Source of the DNA: Kiritimatiellia bacterium
Lineage (GTDB): Bacteria > Verrucomicrobiota > Kiritimatiellia > RFP12 > UBA3636
Length of the DNA stretch: 6,535 bases
Assembly (NCBI GenBank): GCA_017450425.1
Contig: JAFSUV010000099.1
Coordinates: 1-6,535 of the forward strand
Direction of reading: 5' to 3'
Below are positions 1-6,063 of the stretch, piece after piece; the first letter of the stretch is position 1, and the number at the start of each line of letters is the position of its first letter. The position numbers and the translations under genes were made by a program. A model generated the notes under the pieces. The model saw only the letters and a program-made list of their open reading frames with translations. It had not been told where the DNA came from and did no database searches.

Positions 1-68
1 TGGTGTCAAGGGGGTGGGATTTCAAGAGTAGGAATGGATCCGTGGTTGGAACGTAGTTGACTGCCATG

Positions 69-77
69 TGGTAGAAT
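69..77 (+). promoter_or_regulatory. Possible extended -10 promoter box for hisD
   Basis: The sequence TGGTAGAAT matches the extended -10 pattern TGnTATAAT with one mismatch in the hexamer. It would start transcription near 83-85, giving a leader of about 17 nt before ATG 101 and leaving out the GTG at 68. The -35 support is weak: TTGGAA at 46-51 is 20 nt away. The box lies in the loop of the 35-109 hairpin, so a transcript from here would lack the left arm and could not fold the long stem. Confidence 0.3.
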
Positions 78-85
78 GCGACGGC

Positions 86-91
86 GAAGGG
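86..91 (+). promoter_or_regulatory. Shine-Dalgarno for the ATG at 101
   Basis: GAAGGG ends 9 nt before ATG 101, an acceptable spacing. It is the best ribosome-binding site found near any candidate hisD start. The alternative starts GTG 68, GTG 392 and ATG 437 have no comparable site at proper spacing. This is the main reason for choosing 101 as the annotated start. Confidence 0.45.
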
Positions 92-100
92 TTTTCAACC

Positions 101-1684
101 ATGGATTCAAAAGTGTCTTCCCGGTTTGCGAATGGGTCTGCTTCCCGATCTGCGGAGGTGTCGGCTTCCCGATCTGCGAATGGGTCTGTTTCCCGATCTG
201 CGGAGGTGTCGGCTTCCCGATCTGCGAATGGGTCTGCTTCCCGATCTGCGGAGGTGTCGGCTTCCCGATCTGCGAATGGGTCTGCTTCCCGATCTGCGGA
301 GGTGTCGGCTTCCCGATCTGCGAATGGGGCTGCTTCCCGGTTTGCGTCTGCTTCCCGATCTGCGGAGGTGTCGGCTTCCCGGTTTGCGGCGGTGTCATGG
401 CGGCCAGGCTCGAAATGCCGCGCCGTCGAAAGTTTCATGTCGCGGCCGACATTCGACCCTGCGGCCGAAAAAGCCGCCGCAGGGATTTTGGCGGACATCC
501 GCGAGAGGGGCATGGCGGCGATCATCGACGCCGTGCAGCGCATAGACGGCGTACGCCTCACCGCAGCCACCATCCGCGTCGGCGCACGGGAAATCGAAAA
601 GGCCGAGCACAGCCTCCCGGAAGAAACCAAGGCCCGCATCCGCGAAGCGCGCGACCGCGTGGCGGCGTTTTCCAGGCAATCCATGCGCCCCGACTGGAGA
701 ATGCCGACTGCGGGCGGCGGCTTCCTCGGCGAACGCTTCTGCCCGCTCGCGCGCGTCGGGGTTTACGTGCCGGGCGGTACGGCTCCGCTCGCTTCCACCG
801 TGGTCATGACCGCGACGCTCGCGAAAGTCGCCGGCGTTCCCGAAATCGTGGCCTGCACCCCGTGCGGCAAGGACGGCTCCGTGCGTCCCGAAGTGCTCTT
901 CGCGATGAAAGAGTGCGGCGTCACCGAAATCTACCGCGTCGGCGGCATTCAGGCGATCGGCCTCATGGCGTACGGAGCCAAGGGGATCGCCGCAGTTGAC
1001 AAGATCGTGGGGCCGGGCAACGCGTACGTCACCGCAGCCAAGCGGCAGGTTTACGGCACGGTCGCGCTCGACCTCGTGGCCGGCCCGAGCGAAATCGCGA
1101 TTCTTGCGGACTCTTCGGCGCGGCCGGAATGGGTTGCCGCGGATCTCCTTTCTCAGGCCGAGCACGGCTCCGGGCACGAACGCTCGCTGCTGGTGACCGA
1201 CAGCGCCGCGCTCGCCCGCGCCGTGGCCGATGCGCTGCCGCGGCGCATCGCCGCCATGGGGCGCCGCGCCATCGTGGAGCGCGTCGTCGCGGCCGGCGGC
1301 ATCCTGATCGTCAAGGCACCGGACCTGAAAAGCGGCATGGCGCTCGTGAACCGCTTCGCGCCGGAGCACCTCGAAATCGCCGCAAGGCATCCGGAGCCGT
1401 GGATTCCGCTCGCGACGCGCGCCGGAGCGGTCTTCGCCGGGCATTGGACGACGGAGAGCGCCGGAGACTTCGCCGCCGGTCCGAGCCACGTGCTGCCGAC
1501 CGGCGGGGCGGCCGGCAAGTTCGGCGGTCTCACGGTCGATGACTTCCGCCACCGCACGAGCGTCGTGCGCTATGCCGAAAAGGATTTGAGGGCCGCCCTG
1601 CCCGTCATACGCGCCTTTGCCGACATCGAAGGACTCGACGGACACCGCGCCGCCGCCGACATACGCTTCTCCGGGGGAAAATGA
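101..1684 (+). CDS. hisD: Histidinol dehydrogenase with repeat-encoded N-terminal extension
   Basis: This cytoplasmic enzyme oxidises L-histidinol to L-histidine in two NAD-dependent steps, the end of histidine synthesis. With the start at 101 it has 527 residues; the HisD domain fills about 98-527. The Zn ligands and catalytic residues of the family are all present: Q352 and H355 in SQAEHG, E422 and H423 in APEHL, D456 in ESAGD, H515 in DGHR. Counted from GTG 392 these become 255, 258, 325, 326, 359 and 418, nearly the E. coli HisD positions (259, 262, 326, 327, 360, 419). A normal-length protein of 430 residues would therefore begin near 392. Residues 7-100 come from the tandem repeat and are rich in Ser, Ala and Arg. 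The start is uncertain: GTG 68 and ATG 101 both include the repeat (101 has the better ribosome site), whereas GTG 392 or ATG 437 would leave it untranslated. Its end overlaps hisG by 4 nt. Confidence 0.95.
   Translation: MDSKVSSRFANGSASRSAEVSASRSANGSVSRSAEVSASRSANGSASRSAEVSASRSANGSASRSAEVSASRSANGAASRFASASRSAEVSASRFAAVSWRPGSKCRAVESFMSRPTFDPAAEKAAAGILADIRERGMAAIIDAVQRIDGVRLTAATIRVGAREIEKAEHSLPEETKARIREARDRVAAFSRQSMRPDWRMPTAGGGFLGERFCPLARVGVYVPGGTAPLASTVVMTATLAKVAGVPEIVACTPCGKDGSVRPEVLFAMKECGVTEIYRVGGIQAIGLMAYGAKGIAAVDKIVGPGNAYVTAAKRQVYGTVALDLVAGPSEIAILADSSARPEWVAADLLSQAEHGSGHERSLLVTDSAALARAVADALPRRIAAMGRRAIVERVVAAGGILIVKAPDLKSGMALVNRFAPEHLEIAARHPEPWIPLATRAGAVFAGHWTTESAGDFAAGPSHVLPTGGAAGKFGGLTVDDFRHRTSVVRYAEKDLRAALPVIRAFADIEGLDGHRAAADIRFSGGK
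118..399. repeat. Tandem array of two alternating 24-nt units abutting hisD
   Basis: Twelve head-to-tail units each begin with TTCCCG. Most share the core TTCCCGATCTGCG and then alternate between two 11-nt endings: A, AATGGGTCTGC (units at 118, 166, 214, 262, 310), and B, GAGGTGTCGGC (142, 190, 238, 286, 352). The unit at 334-351 is a shortened 18-nt copy. The last unit (376-399) is a diverged B copy. The first, tenth and last units carry GGTTT in place of GATCT, which is common at the older edges of an expanding array. All lengths are multiples of 3, and the 48-nt A+B period has no stop codon in any of six frames. In the hisD frame it encodes the octamers SRSANGSA and SRSAEVSA. There are no unique spacers, so it is not a CRISPR array. 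Confidence 0.95.
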
Positions 1685-2535
1685 AAATGCTCAGGATTGC
1701 ACTTCCAAACAAGGGTTCGCTTTCGGACGGCGCTGCGGCGCTCGTTTCCGAAGCCGGGTACGACTGCCGCCGCTCCGACAAGGAACTCGCCCGAACCGAT
1801 GCGAAAAACGACGTGGAGTTTTTCTTCCTGCGTCCGCGGGACATCGCGACGTACGTTTCGCGCGGCGTCATCGACATCGGCATCACCGGGCGCGACCTCA
1901 ACGAGGACGCGCAGTCTCCGGCGCTCGAAGTGCTGGCCCTCGGTTTCGGCAAATCGCAATTTCTCTACGCCGTGCCCGCCGGAAGCGACCTGACGCCCGA
2001 AACCTTCGACGGCAGGCGGATCGCCTGCTCCTACCGCAACATCGTGGAGCGCGACCTGAAGAAGCGGGGCGTAAAGGCCACGGTCGTGCGCGTCGATGGC
2101 GCGGTAGAAATATCGGTGCGCCTTGGCGTGGCGGACGCCGTCGCGGATGTCGTCGAGAGCGGCACGACGCTGCGCGAAGCGGGTCTCGTGCCTGTCGGCG
2201 AGCCAGTCCTCAGGAGCGAAGCGGTGGTCGTCGCGCGCGACGCCGAAACCGCAGACCGCCCGGCGGTTCGCACGTTCATCGGGCGTCTGCACGGCATCAT
2301 CATCGCCCGCACCTACGAAATGCTCGAATACGACATTCCGCGCGACAAGCTTGAAGAAGCCGCCCGCCTCACGCCTGGCATCGCGGCGCCGACCGTCGCG
2401 CCGCTGAGCGACCCGGACTGGGTCGCGGTAAAGGCGATGCACCTGCGCAGCGGGATCAACGAGACGATGGACGCTCTCGCCGGCCTCGGCGCGCGCGGCA
2501 TCGTGGCCATGAAAATACGGGCGGCGCGGCTCTGA
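1681..2535 (+). CDS. hisG: ATP phosphoribosyltransferase, long form
   Basis: HisG joins ATP and PRPP to give phosphoribosyl-ATP, the first and usually feedback-controlled step of histidine synthesis, in the cytoplasm. The 284-residue protein opens with the family signature RIALPNKGSLS (5-15). The PRPP-binding loop lies at about 140-164 (GVADAVADVVESGTTL at its core). A C-terminal section from about 205 (MLEYDIPRDKLEEAARLTPG through ARGIVAMKI) is the ACT-like regulatory domain of long-form HisG, which binds histidine. A long form needs no HisZ partner, and none is visible here. The first ATG overlaps the hisD stop as ATGA. The GGGGG at 1673-1677 is only 3 nt from it but 9 nt from the second ATG at 1687, so the true start may be 1687 (282 residues). 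Confidence 0.96.
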   Translation: MKMLRIALPNKGSLSDGAAALVSEAGYDCRRSDKELARTDAKNDVEFFFLRPRDIATYVSRGVIDIGITGRDLNEDAQSPALEVLALGFGKSQFLYAVPAGSDLTPETFDGRRIACSYRNIVERDLKKRGVKATVVRVDGAVEISVRLGVADAVADVVESGTTLREAGLVPVGEPVLRSEAVVVARDAETADRPAVRTFIGRLHGIIIARTYEMLEYDIPRDKLEEAARLTPGIAAPTVAPLSDPDWVAVKAMHLRSGINETMDALAGLGARGIVAMKIRAARL

Positions 2536-2537
2536 AA

Positions 2538-3545
2538 ATGCGGGGCGCGGGAACTTCGGTTTCAGCGGCGCCGTGCGGCTTTGCCGCAGGGCCGACGCTC
2601 GAAGCGCGAATGGGCGCCCGGAATTTCGCCCGCAGGCTGGACCTGGAGCTCAACCGCGAGCGCAAGTTCGGCGGTCTGGTGCGATGGTGCCCCATGCGCT
2701 ACGCCGGGCCGGCCGTCGATTTCGCGTTTCGGGCGCTTGGACTCTGGGAAAAGGCCCACCGCGAATTCCTCGACATCGCAACACGGGAAGAGTCGTTTGC
2801 TGTATCCGGGCTTCCGGAAGCGCTCGACGGCTTCACGATCCTCCACATGTCGGACTTGCACCTCGACATTTCGCCGGATCTCGCGCCCGCGCTCCGCGAA
2901 GCACTCGCCCGCGTGGCCGGTCGCTACGACATCGCGTGCATCACCGGCGATTTCAGCAACTTCACCGTACATTCTGACAAAGCCGCGATCAAGGCGGCGG
3001 CATCGCTCCGGGAGGCGTTCACCGCCCCCGTTTTCGGGTGTCTCGGCAACCACGATTCGATCTGCGACGTACCGGATCTGGAAAAGGCGGGCTTCAAAAT
3101 CCTGCTCAACGAATCAGTGCGCGTGCGGCGGAAAGGCGGCGGCGAGGCCGATCCCGGCCTCATGCTTGCCGGCATCGACGACCCGAACATCTTCGGCACC
3201 GGGGACATGGAGCGGGCGCTCTCGGACCGGCGCGCCGGCGAACCGGTCGTGCTGCTCGCCCACGCGCCTTCGATCTACGCCGAAGCGGCGGCGCGCGGCG
3301 TGTCGCTCGCGCTCTGCGGCCATGTCCACGGCGGCCAGATATGCCTAAGGAGCGGTCGCGCCATCGCGCCGCGCAGGTGGAAATTCCCCGCGCGCGTACG
3401 GCGGGGGCGGTGGGTCCAGGGCTCCGCTCAGGGCTACACCACGACCGGCGTCGGCGCCTGCGGTGCGCCGCTGAGGCTCAACTGCCCCCCGGAACTAGTT
3501 CTTGTCCGGCTCCGCCGCGCCGGGGCCGTCGATGCTCCGCAGTAG
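2538..3545 (+). CDS. Calcineurin-like metallophosphoesterase (YkuE/LpxG-type)
   Basis: A two-metal phosphoesterase of 335 residues with the whole motif set in order: D106 and H108 in SDLHLD, D138 in TGDF, GNHD at 170-173, H242 in LAHAP, and GHVHGGQ at 261-267. The end, with GYTTTGVGACGAPLRLNCPPE, is typical of the YkuE-like branch, which includes chlamydial LpxG, a UDP-2,3-diacylglucosamine hydrolase of lipid A synthesis. The substrate here cannot be read from the sequence. No signal peptide or clear membrane segment is seen; residues 1-95 are basic and may contain an amphipathic membrane-associating stretch (about 55-70). The gene starts 2 nt after hisG without a clear ribosome site, so it is probably translationally coupled. 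ATG 2610 is an alternative start. Its 3' end overlaps the convergent lipoprotein gene by 51 nt. A role in histidinol-phosphate dephosphorylation is possible from position only and is not supported by family membership. Confidence 0.88.
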   Translation: MRGAGTSVSAAPCGFAAGPTLEARMGARNFARRLDLELNRERKFGGLVRWCPMRYAGPAVDFAFRALGLWEKAHREFLDIATREESFAVSGLPEALDGFTILHMSDLHLDISPDLAPALREALARVAGRYDIACITGDFSNFTVHSDKAAIKAAASLREAFTAPVFGCLGNHDSICDVPDLEKAGFKILLNESVRVRRKGGGEADPGLMLAGIDDPNIFGTGDMERALSDRRAGEPVVLLAHAPSIYAEAAARGVSLALCGHVHGGQICLRSGRAIAPRRWKFPARVRRGRWVQGSAQGYTTTGVGACGAPLRLNCPPELVLVRLRRAGAVDAPQ

Positions 3546-5168
3546 AGCCGCCGCCCGTGCGAACCCCGGCGCGTCGCGAAGCAACGCGCGGAGCGCGAAA
3601 CGCGCTTCGTTCGTCCGGGTCGATTCAAGAAGCAGCCATGCGCTCTCGAATCTCGCGGCCTGGTTTTCCGGCTCCAGCAGAAGCACCCGGTCGATGCAGT
3701 CGCGCGCCGTCCTGAGCTCGCCCGCCTTGCCCATCGCGGCTCCGGTTTCAAGCAGCAGACGCGCCAATTCGCGGCGCGTCACCGGATCGGTCGGGCCAGC
3801 GAGAAACGCCGCCTCGGCGCGGTCGATCGAAGCGGCCATTTCGCCGAGCGCCGCATGGCACCGCGAAAGCATCCTGTTCGCGAAAATCATGTTGTAGCCG
3901 ATTCTCGAAGCGCCGGCAAAAGCGTCGCGGGCGGCCGCAAAATCCGATTTCGCGGCGAGCGCCGAACCCTGGAGCTCGAGGAACGCCGGGATTCCGGGGT
4001 GCCGCGCGACGAGCGCCGCGGCGGCCTCGACGGCGTTGGACGCCGCGACGGCGGCGCGCCAGTCGTCGATCACGGCTGCGGCTTCCGGCGCCATTTCGAC
4101 CGCGAACGCCACGTCCGGCGGCAGCGGCGGTATCAGCCCTTCGCCGACATGACCCGCCGCCTTGAGCGCCGCCATCTCGGACTGGTGCGCGAGGGCTTCC
4201 GGACGCGGCGCGCCGCAAATGCCGCCGCGGGCGTCCGGCGCGTTTTCTCCGGCAAGGCAGAGCGGCGGGAGACGAAACGCGTACCACGGCACGATCGACT
4301 CCCAGTACGACGGGCGGCGCTCTTCGGCAAAGCCGAGAAGCCACGGCACGTCGGCCACGGAAACGCCGCCATCGGAGTCGCGCACCGCGCGCACGAAGCC
4401 GAGCGACGCCGCCGGCGCGCCCTCGGATCCGGGAGGTGCAAACGAGCGGCGGAAGCCGTCGCCGCCGTCCGTTGCAACCGCTTCAAAAAGCGGCACGACG
4501 ACAACGGCGGAGGTTTCGTCGAACATTGCGACGATCTCCGAAAGGCCGGCCAGATCCCCTTCGGCGGCGATCGCCCTGCGTTTCGGCGACGCACTCCCCG
4601 CCCATGTCGGAGCCGATCCGCCGAACGGCGAAAGGTGAAGCCACAGAAAAACGGGACGCGAAGCGTCGCTGCGACCTGCAAGCCATTTGGCCGCGGCCTC
4701 GCACACGACGGCGCTGCCGGCGCGGTGGCGGACTGCGGAGTCCGCAGCCGCCGGCACCACCGAGTATTCGGAAAAGCCGTTTGTCAACGCATGGATCGGC
4801 GAAAGCGCCCTGTCGGAGAGAAAAGCCGCGCACACGCCGCCGCGGGCGGCGAAATCGGACGCGAGCGTCCGAACCTCCGGCGCAAGGCTGCCCACGCCGT
4901 CGGTCCTGAGGCCGTGCTCCGGCGGCAAAAGGCCGGTGATCGCCGAAGCGGCGCTTGGCAGCAACTCCGCCGACACAGGACGGAAATCGAGCGGCGCGAG
5001 ACCCATCGCGGCGGCGTCTTCCGGCGTCGCCGAGCCTTCCGAAAGCGTGACGAGCAAAATGCCGCGGGCGGACGCGGGGCGCGCCTTCGCCCCGCCGCGG
5101 CAGCCGCAGAGGGCGACGCACGACGCGACCGCAAAAACGGCGGAAAACAGGATACCGTGCTTCATCAT
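3495..5168 (-). CDS. Sulfatase-fold pseudoenzyme lipoprotein with TPR-like C-terminus
   Basis: A 557-residue protein. Residues 1-23 look like a lipoprotein signal (hydrophobic 5-20, Cys 23 after LCG; VASC ending at 17 is an alternative), so it probably sits in the outer membrane or periplasm. Residues 36-335 follow the sulfatase/alkaline-phosphatase fold landmarks: ILLVTL (37-42), LPSAASAITGLLPPEHG (70-86), NGFSEY (130-135), PVFLWLHL (172-179), a YWES block near 290, GAPRPEALAHQ near 320, and LKAAGHVG resembling the LxxLGYVG end of sulfatase-TPR proteins. The catalytic positions are lost: Ser43 where the metal-binding Asp is expected, Leu69 at the nucleophile, Ala73 for Arg/His, no DPH after 179, and PLF (226-228) for DHG. 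From about 355 on there are Ala-rich helical pairs resembling TPRs, suiting protein binding. The start ATG overlaps the parvulin stop by 4 nt. Catalysis is unlikely; a scaffold role is inference. Confidence 0.75.
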   Translation of the reverse strand: MMKHGILFSAVFAVASCVALCGCRGGAKARPASARGILLVTLSEGSATPEDAAAMGLAPLDFRPVSAELLPSAASAITGLLPPEHGLRTDGVGSLAPEVRTLASDFAARGGVCAAFLSDRALSPIHALTNGFSEYSVVPAAADSAVRHRAGSAVVCEAAAKWLAGRSDASRPVFLWLHLSPFGGSAPTWAGSASPKRRAIAAEGDLAGLSEIVAMFDETSAVVVVPLFEAVATDGGDGFRRSFAPPGSEGAPAASLGFVRAVRDSDGGVSVADVPWLLGFAEERRPSYWESIVPWYAFRLPPLCLAGENAPDARGGICGAPRPEALAHQSEMAALKAAGHVGEGLIPPLPPDVAFAVEMAPEAAAVIDDWRAAVAASNAVEAAAALVARHPGIPAFLELQGSALAAKSDFAAARDAFAGASRIGYNMIFANRMLSRCHAALGEMAASIDRAEAAFLAGPTDPVTRRELARLLLETGAAMGKAGELRTARDCIDRVLLLEPENQAARFESAWLLLESTRTNEARFALRALLRDAPGFARAAALLRSIDGPGAAEPDKN

Positions 5169-6037
5169 TGCTCGATGGTGGCGTTTTTGCGCAGCTCTTC
5201 GACGTGTTGTGCGAGCGCCTTGCCGCGACGGTCGTGGCGCAGCAGATCCATCACCTTGTCGCGCGCTTCGAGGAACTCCGGCGTAGAGGCGGGAATTTCG
5301 TCGTTCTTCAAGATGACGTGGTAGCCGAACTGCGTTTCGACGATTTCGGAAAGGCCGCCGACGGGAAGCGAAAACGCGGCTTCGTCGAACTCCTTCACCA
5401 TCATGCCGGGCGAAAACCAGCCGAGCGAACCGCCGGCCTGCTTGCCCGAAGGGCAGTCGCTGTGCGCCGCGGCCTCTTCCGAAAAATCGGATCCGGCGAG
5501 TACGCGCTCGCGGATGGCCTTTATTTTTGCAAGGGCCTCGGCCTTCGCCTCGTCGCCCTTTCCTTTCGGAGCGACGAGTATGTGCTGGGCGCGAACCTGC
5601 GTGTCCTTGCCGAAATCGCCGCGATGGGCGTCGAAAAACGCCTTGGCCTCGTCCTCCGTCGGCTCGCCGGCGTCGGCGCACACTTTTTCGACGAGTTTGT
5701 CAACCTTCTTTCCGCGCTTGATTTCGGCGCGGAGCTGGACGATGTTTTTCCCCTGCCTGTGGAGGATCGCACGGAAGCGGTCGTCGCCGCCCGCTTCGCT
5801 GCGCATGCGATCGACCGCCTCCTCGACCTCTTCGTCCGAAACCGCCAGATCGAGGGCGGCCGCCTCCTGAAACAGAAGCGCGGTGCCGACCGCCTGCTCT
5901 TCGGCCTTCTTCTTGAGCGTCGGCAACTCCGCACGGAGCTGCTCCTCCTGCATGCCGTGCTCCGCATGGAAGCGTATGAGACGGTTGAGCTCGTATTCGA
6001 CCGCCTTGACCGGTATCTCTATGCCGTTTACTTTCAT
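5165..6037 (-). CDS. PpiC-like parvulin peptidyl-prolyl isomerase
   Basis: The protein (290 residues) should catalyse cis-trans isomerisation of peptide bonds before proline and may act as a chaperone. Residues 1-125 are charged and helical, like the N-terminal chaperone part of SurA/NifM-type proteins, and begin with the VNG motif common there. The parvulin domain spans about 147-245: QHILV (H152), HSDCPSGKQAGGSLGWF (C195 at the Pin1 Cys113 position), EFDEAAF, and FGYHVIL with H240. The layout resembles E. coli PpiC. No signal peptide or lipobox is present, so it is predicted to be cytoplasmic, unlike SurA or PrsA. The start at 6037 is chosen because AAAAGGTAGG lies 9 nt upstream; an upstream ATG at 6067, overlapping the exbD stop, would add ten residues and has no ribosome site. 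It lies between exbD and the sulfatase-like gene and is probably co-transcribed with both. Confidence 0.92.
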   Translation of the reverse strand: MKVNGIEIPVKAVEYELNRLIRFHAEHGMQEEQLRAELPTLKKKAEEQAVGTALLFQEAAALDLAVSDEEVEEAVDRMRSEAGGDDRFRAILHRQGKNIVQLRAEIKRGKKVDKLVEKVCADAGEPTEDEAKAFFDAHRGDFGKDTQVRAQHILVAPKGKGDEAKAEALAKIKAIRERVLAGSDFSEEAAAHSDCPSGKQAGGSLGWFSPGMMVKEFDEAAFSLPVGGLSEIVETQFGYHVILKNDEIPASTPEFLEARDKVMDLLRHDRRGKALAQHVEELRKNATIEQ

Positions 6038-6046
6038 TTCAATGTG

Positions 6047-6056
6047 CCTACCTTTT
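6047..6056 (-). promoter_or_regulatory. Ribosome-binding site deciding the parvulin start
   Basis: Read on the minus strand, AAAAGGTAGG ends 9 nt before ATG 6037. It supports that start over the in-frame ATG at 6067, which has no purine-rich site upstream. Confidence 0.6.
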
Positions 6057-6063
6057 GAATTCG

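Larger units (their letters stand above)
35..109 (+). promoter_or_regulatory. Long nested RNA hairpin upstream of hisD
   Basis: Bases 35-51 pair with 93-109 without a break: 17 pairs, of which 3 are G-U (37/107, 42/102, 49/95). The wobbles are G-U only in plus-strand RNA; on the minus strand they would be A-C mismatches, so the structure favours the hisD-sense transcript. Inside the loop a second helix can form (56-59 with 79-82), capped by a five-pair stem (61-65 with 70-74) and an AUGU loop. The right arm contains the candidate hisD start ATG at 101, and the open part of the loop contains GAAGGG at 86-91. The pairing is seen directly; a role in controlling hisD translation is inference. It could instead be a dispersed repeat or a small mobile element. 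It is not a typical terminator, because no T tract follows the right arm. Confidence 0.6.

Noticed and set aside
4..9. TTGACA on the minus strand as a -35 for a divergent gene to the left
   Set aside because: Its -10 partner would lie outside the window, so it cannot be judged.
57..77. Promoter made of TTGACT (57-62) and TAGAAT (72-77)
   Set aside because: The spacer is only 9 nt, far below the usual 16-18; the extended -10 reading is the only plausible one.
118..399. CRISPR array
   Set aside because: The 13-nt shared core alternates with only two recurring 11-nt endings; there are no unique spacers and no cas genes.
118..399. Sequencing-adapter artefact, because the minus strand reads CAGATCGGGAAG
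   Set aside because: The common adapter core is AGATCGGAAGAGC; this has an extra G and a different continuation, and the array blends into coding sequence at its right end.
6..684. Minus-strand open frames across the repeat (6-398 and 22-684) with Gln/Gly/Lys- or Ala/Asp/Arg-rich repeated peptides
   Set aside because: They are open only because the repeat lacks stops in all frames, and 22-684 continues antisense into conserved HisD coding sequence. No ribosome site or family motif supports them.
395..1645. Long minus-strand frame antisense to hisD (416 codons)
   Set aside because: The plus frame carries all HisD active-site motifs; the antisense frame is a by-product of high GC content.
3546..3640. 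Intrinsic terminator after the phosphoesterase
   Set aside because: GC-rich inverted bits exist but none is followed by a T tract, and the stretch is coding on the other strand.
3855..5324. Long plus-strand frame of 489 codons antisense to the lipoprotein and parvulin genes
   Set aside because: It is rich in Arg and Gly with no family motif, and spans two genes recognised on the other strand.
5169..5681. Upstream in-frame extension of the sulfatase-like gene to 5681
   Set aside because: It would overlap the parvulin gene for about 500 nt in another frame and bury the signal peptide; the ATG at 5168, overlapping the parvulin stop, fits better.
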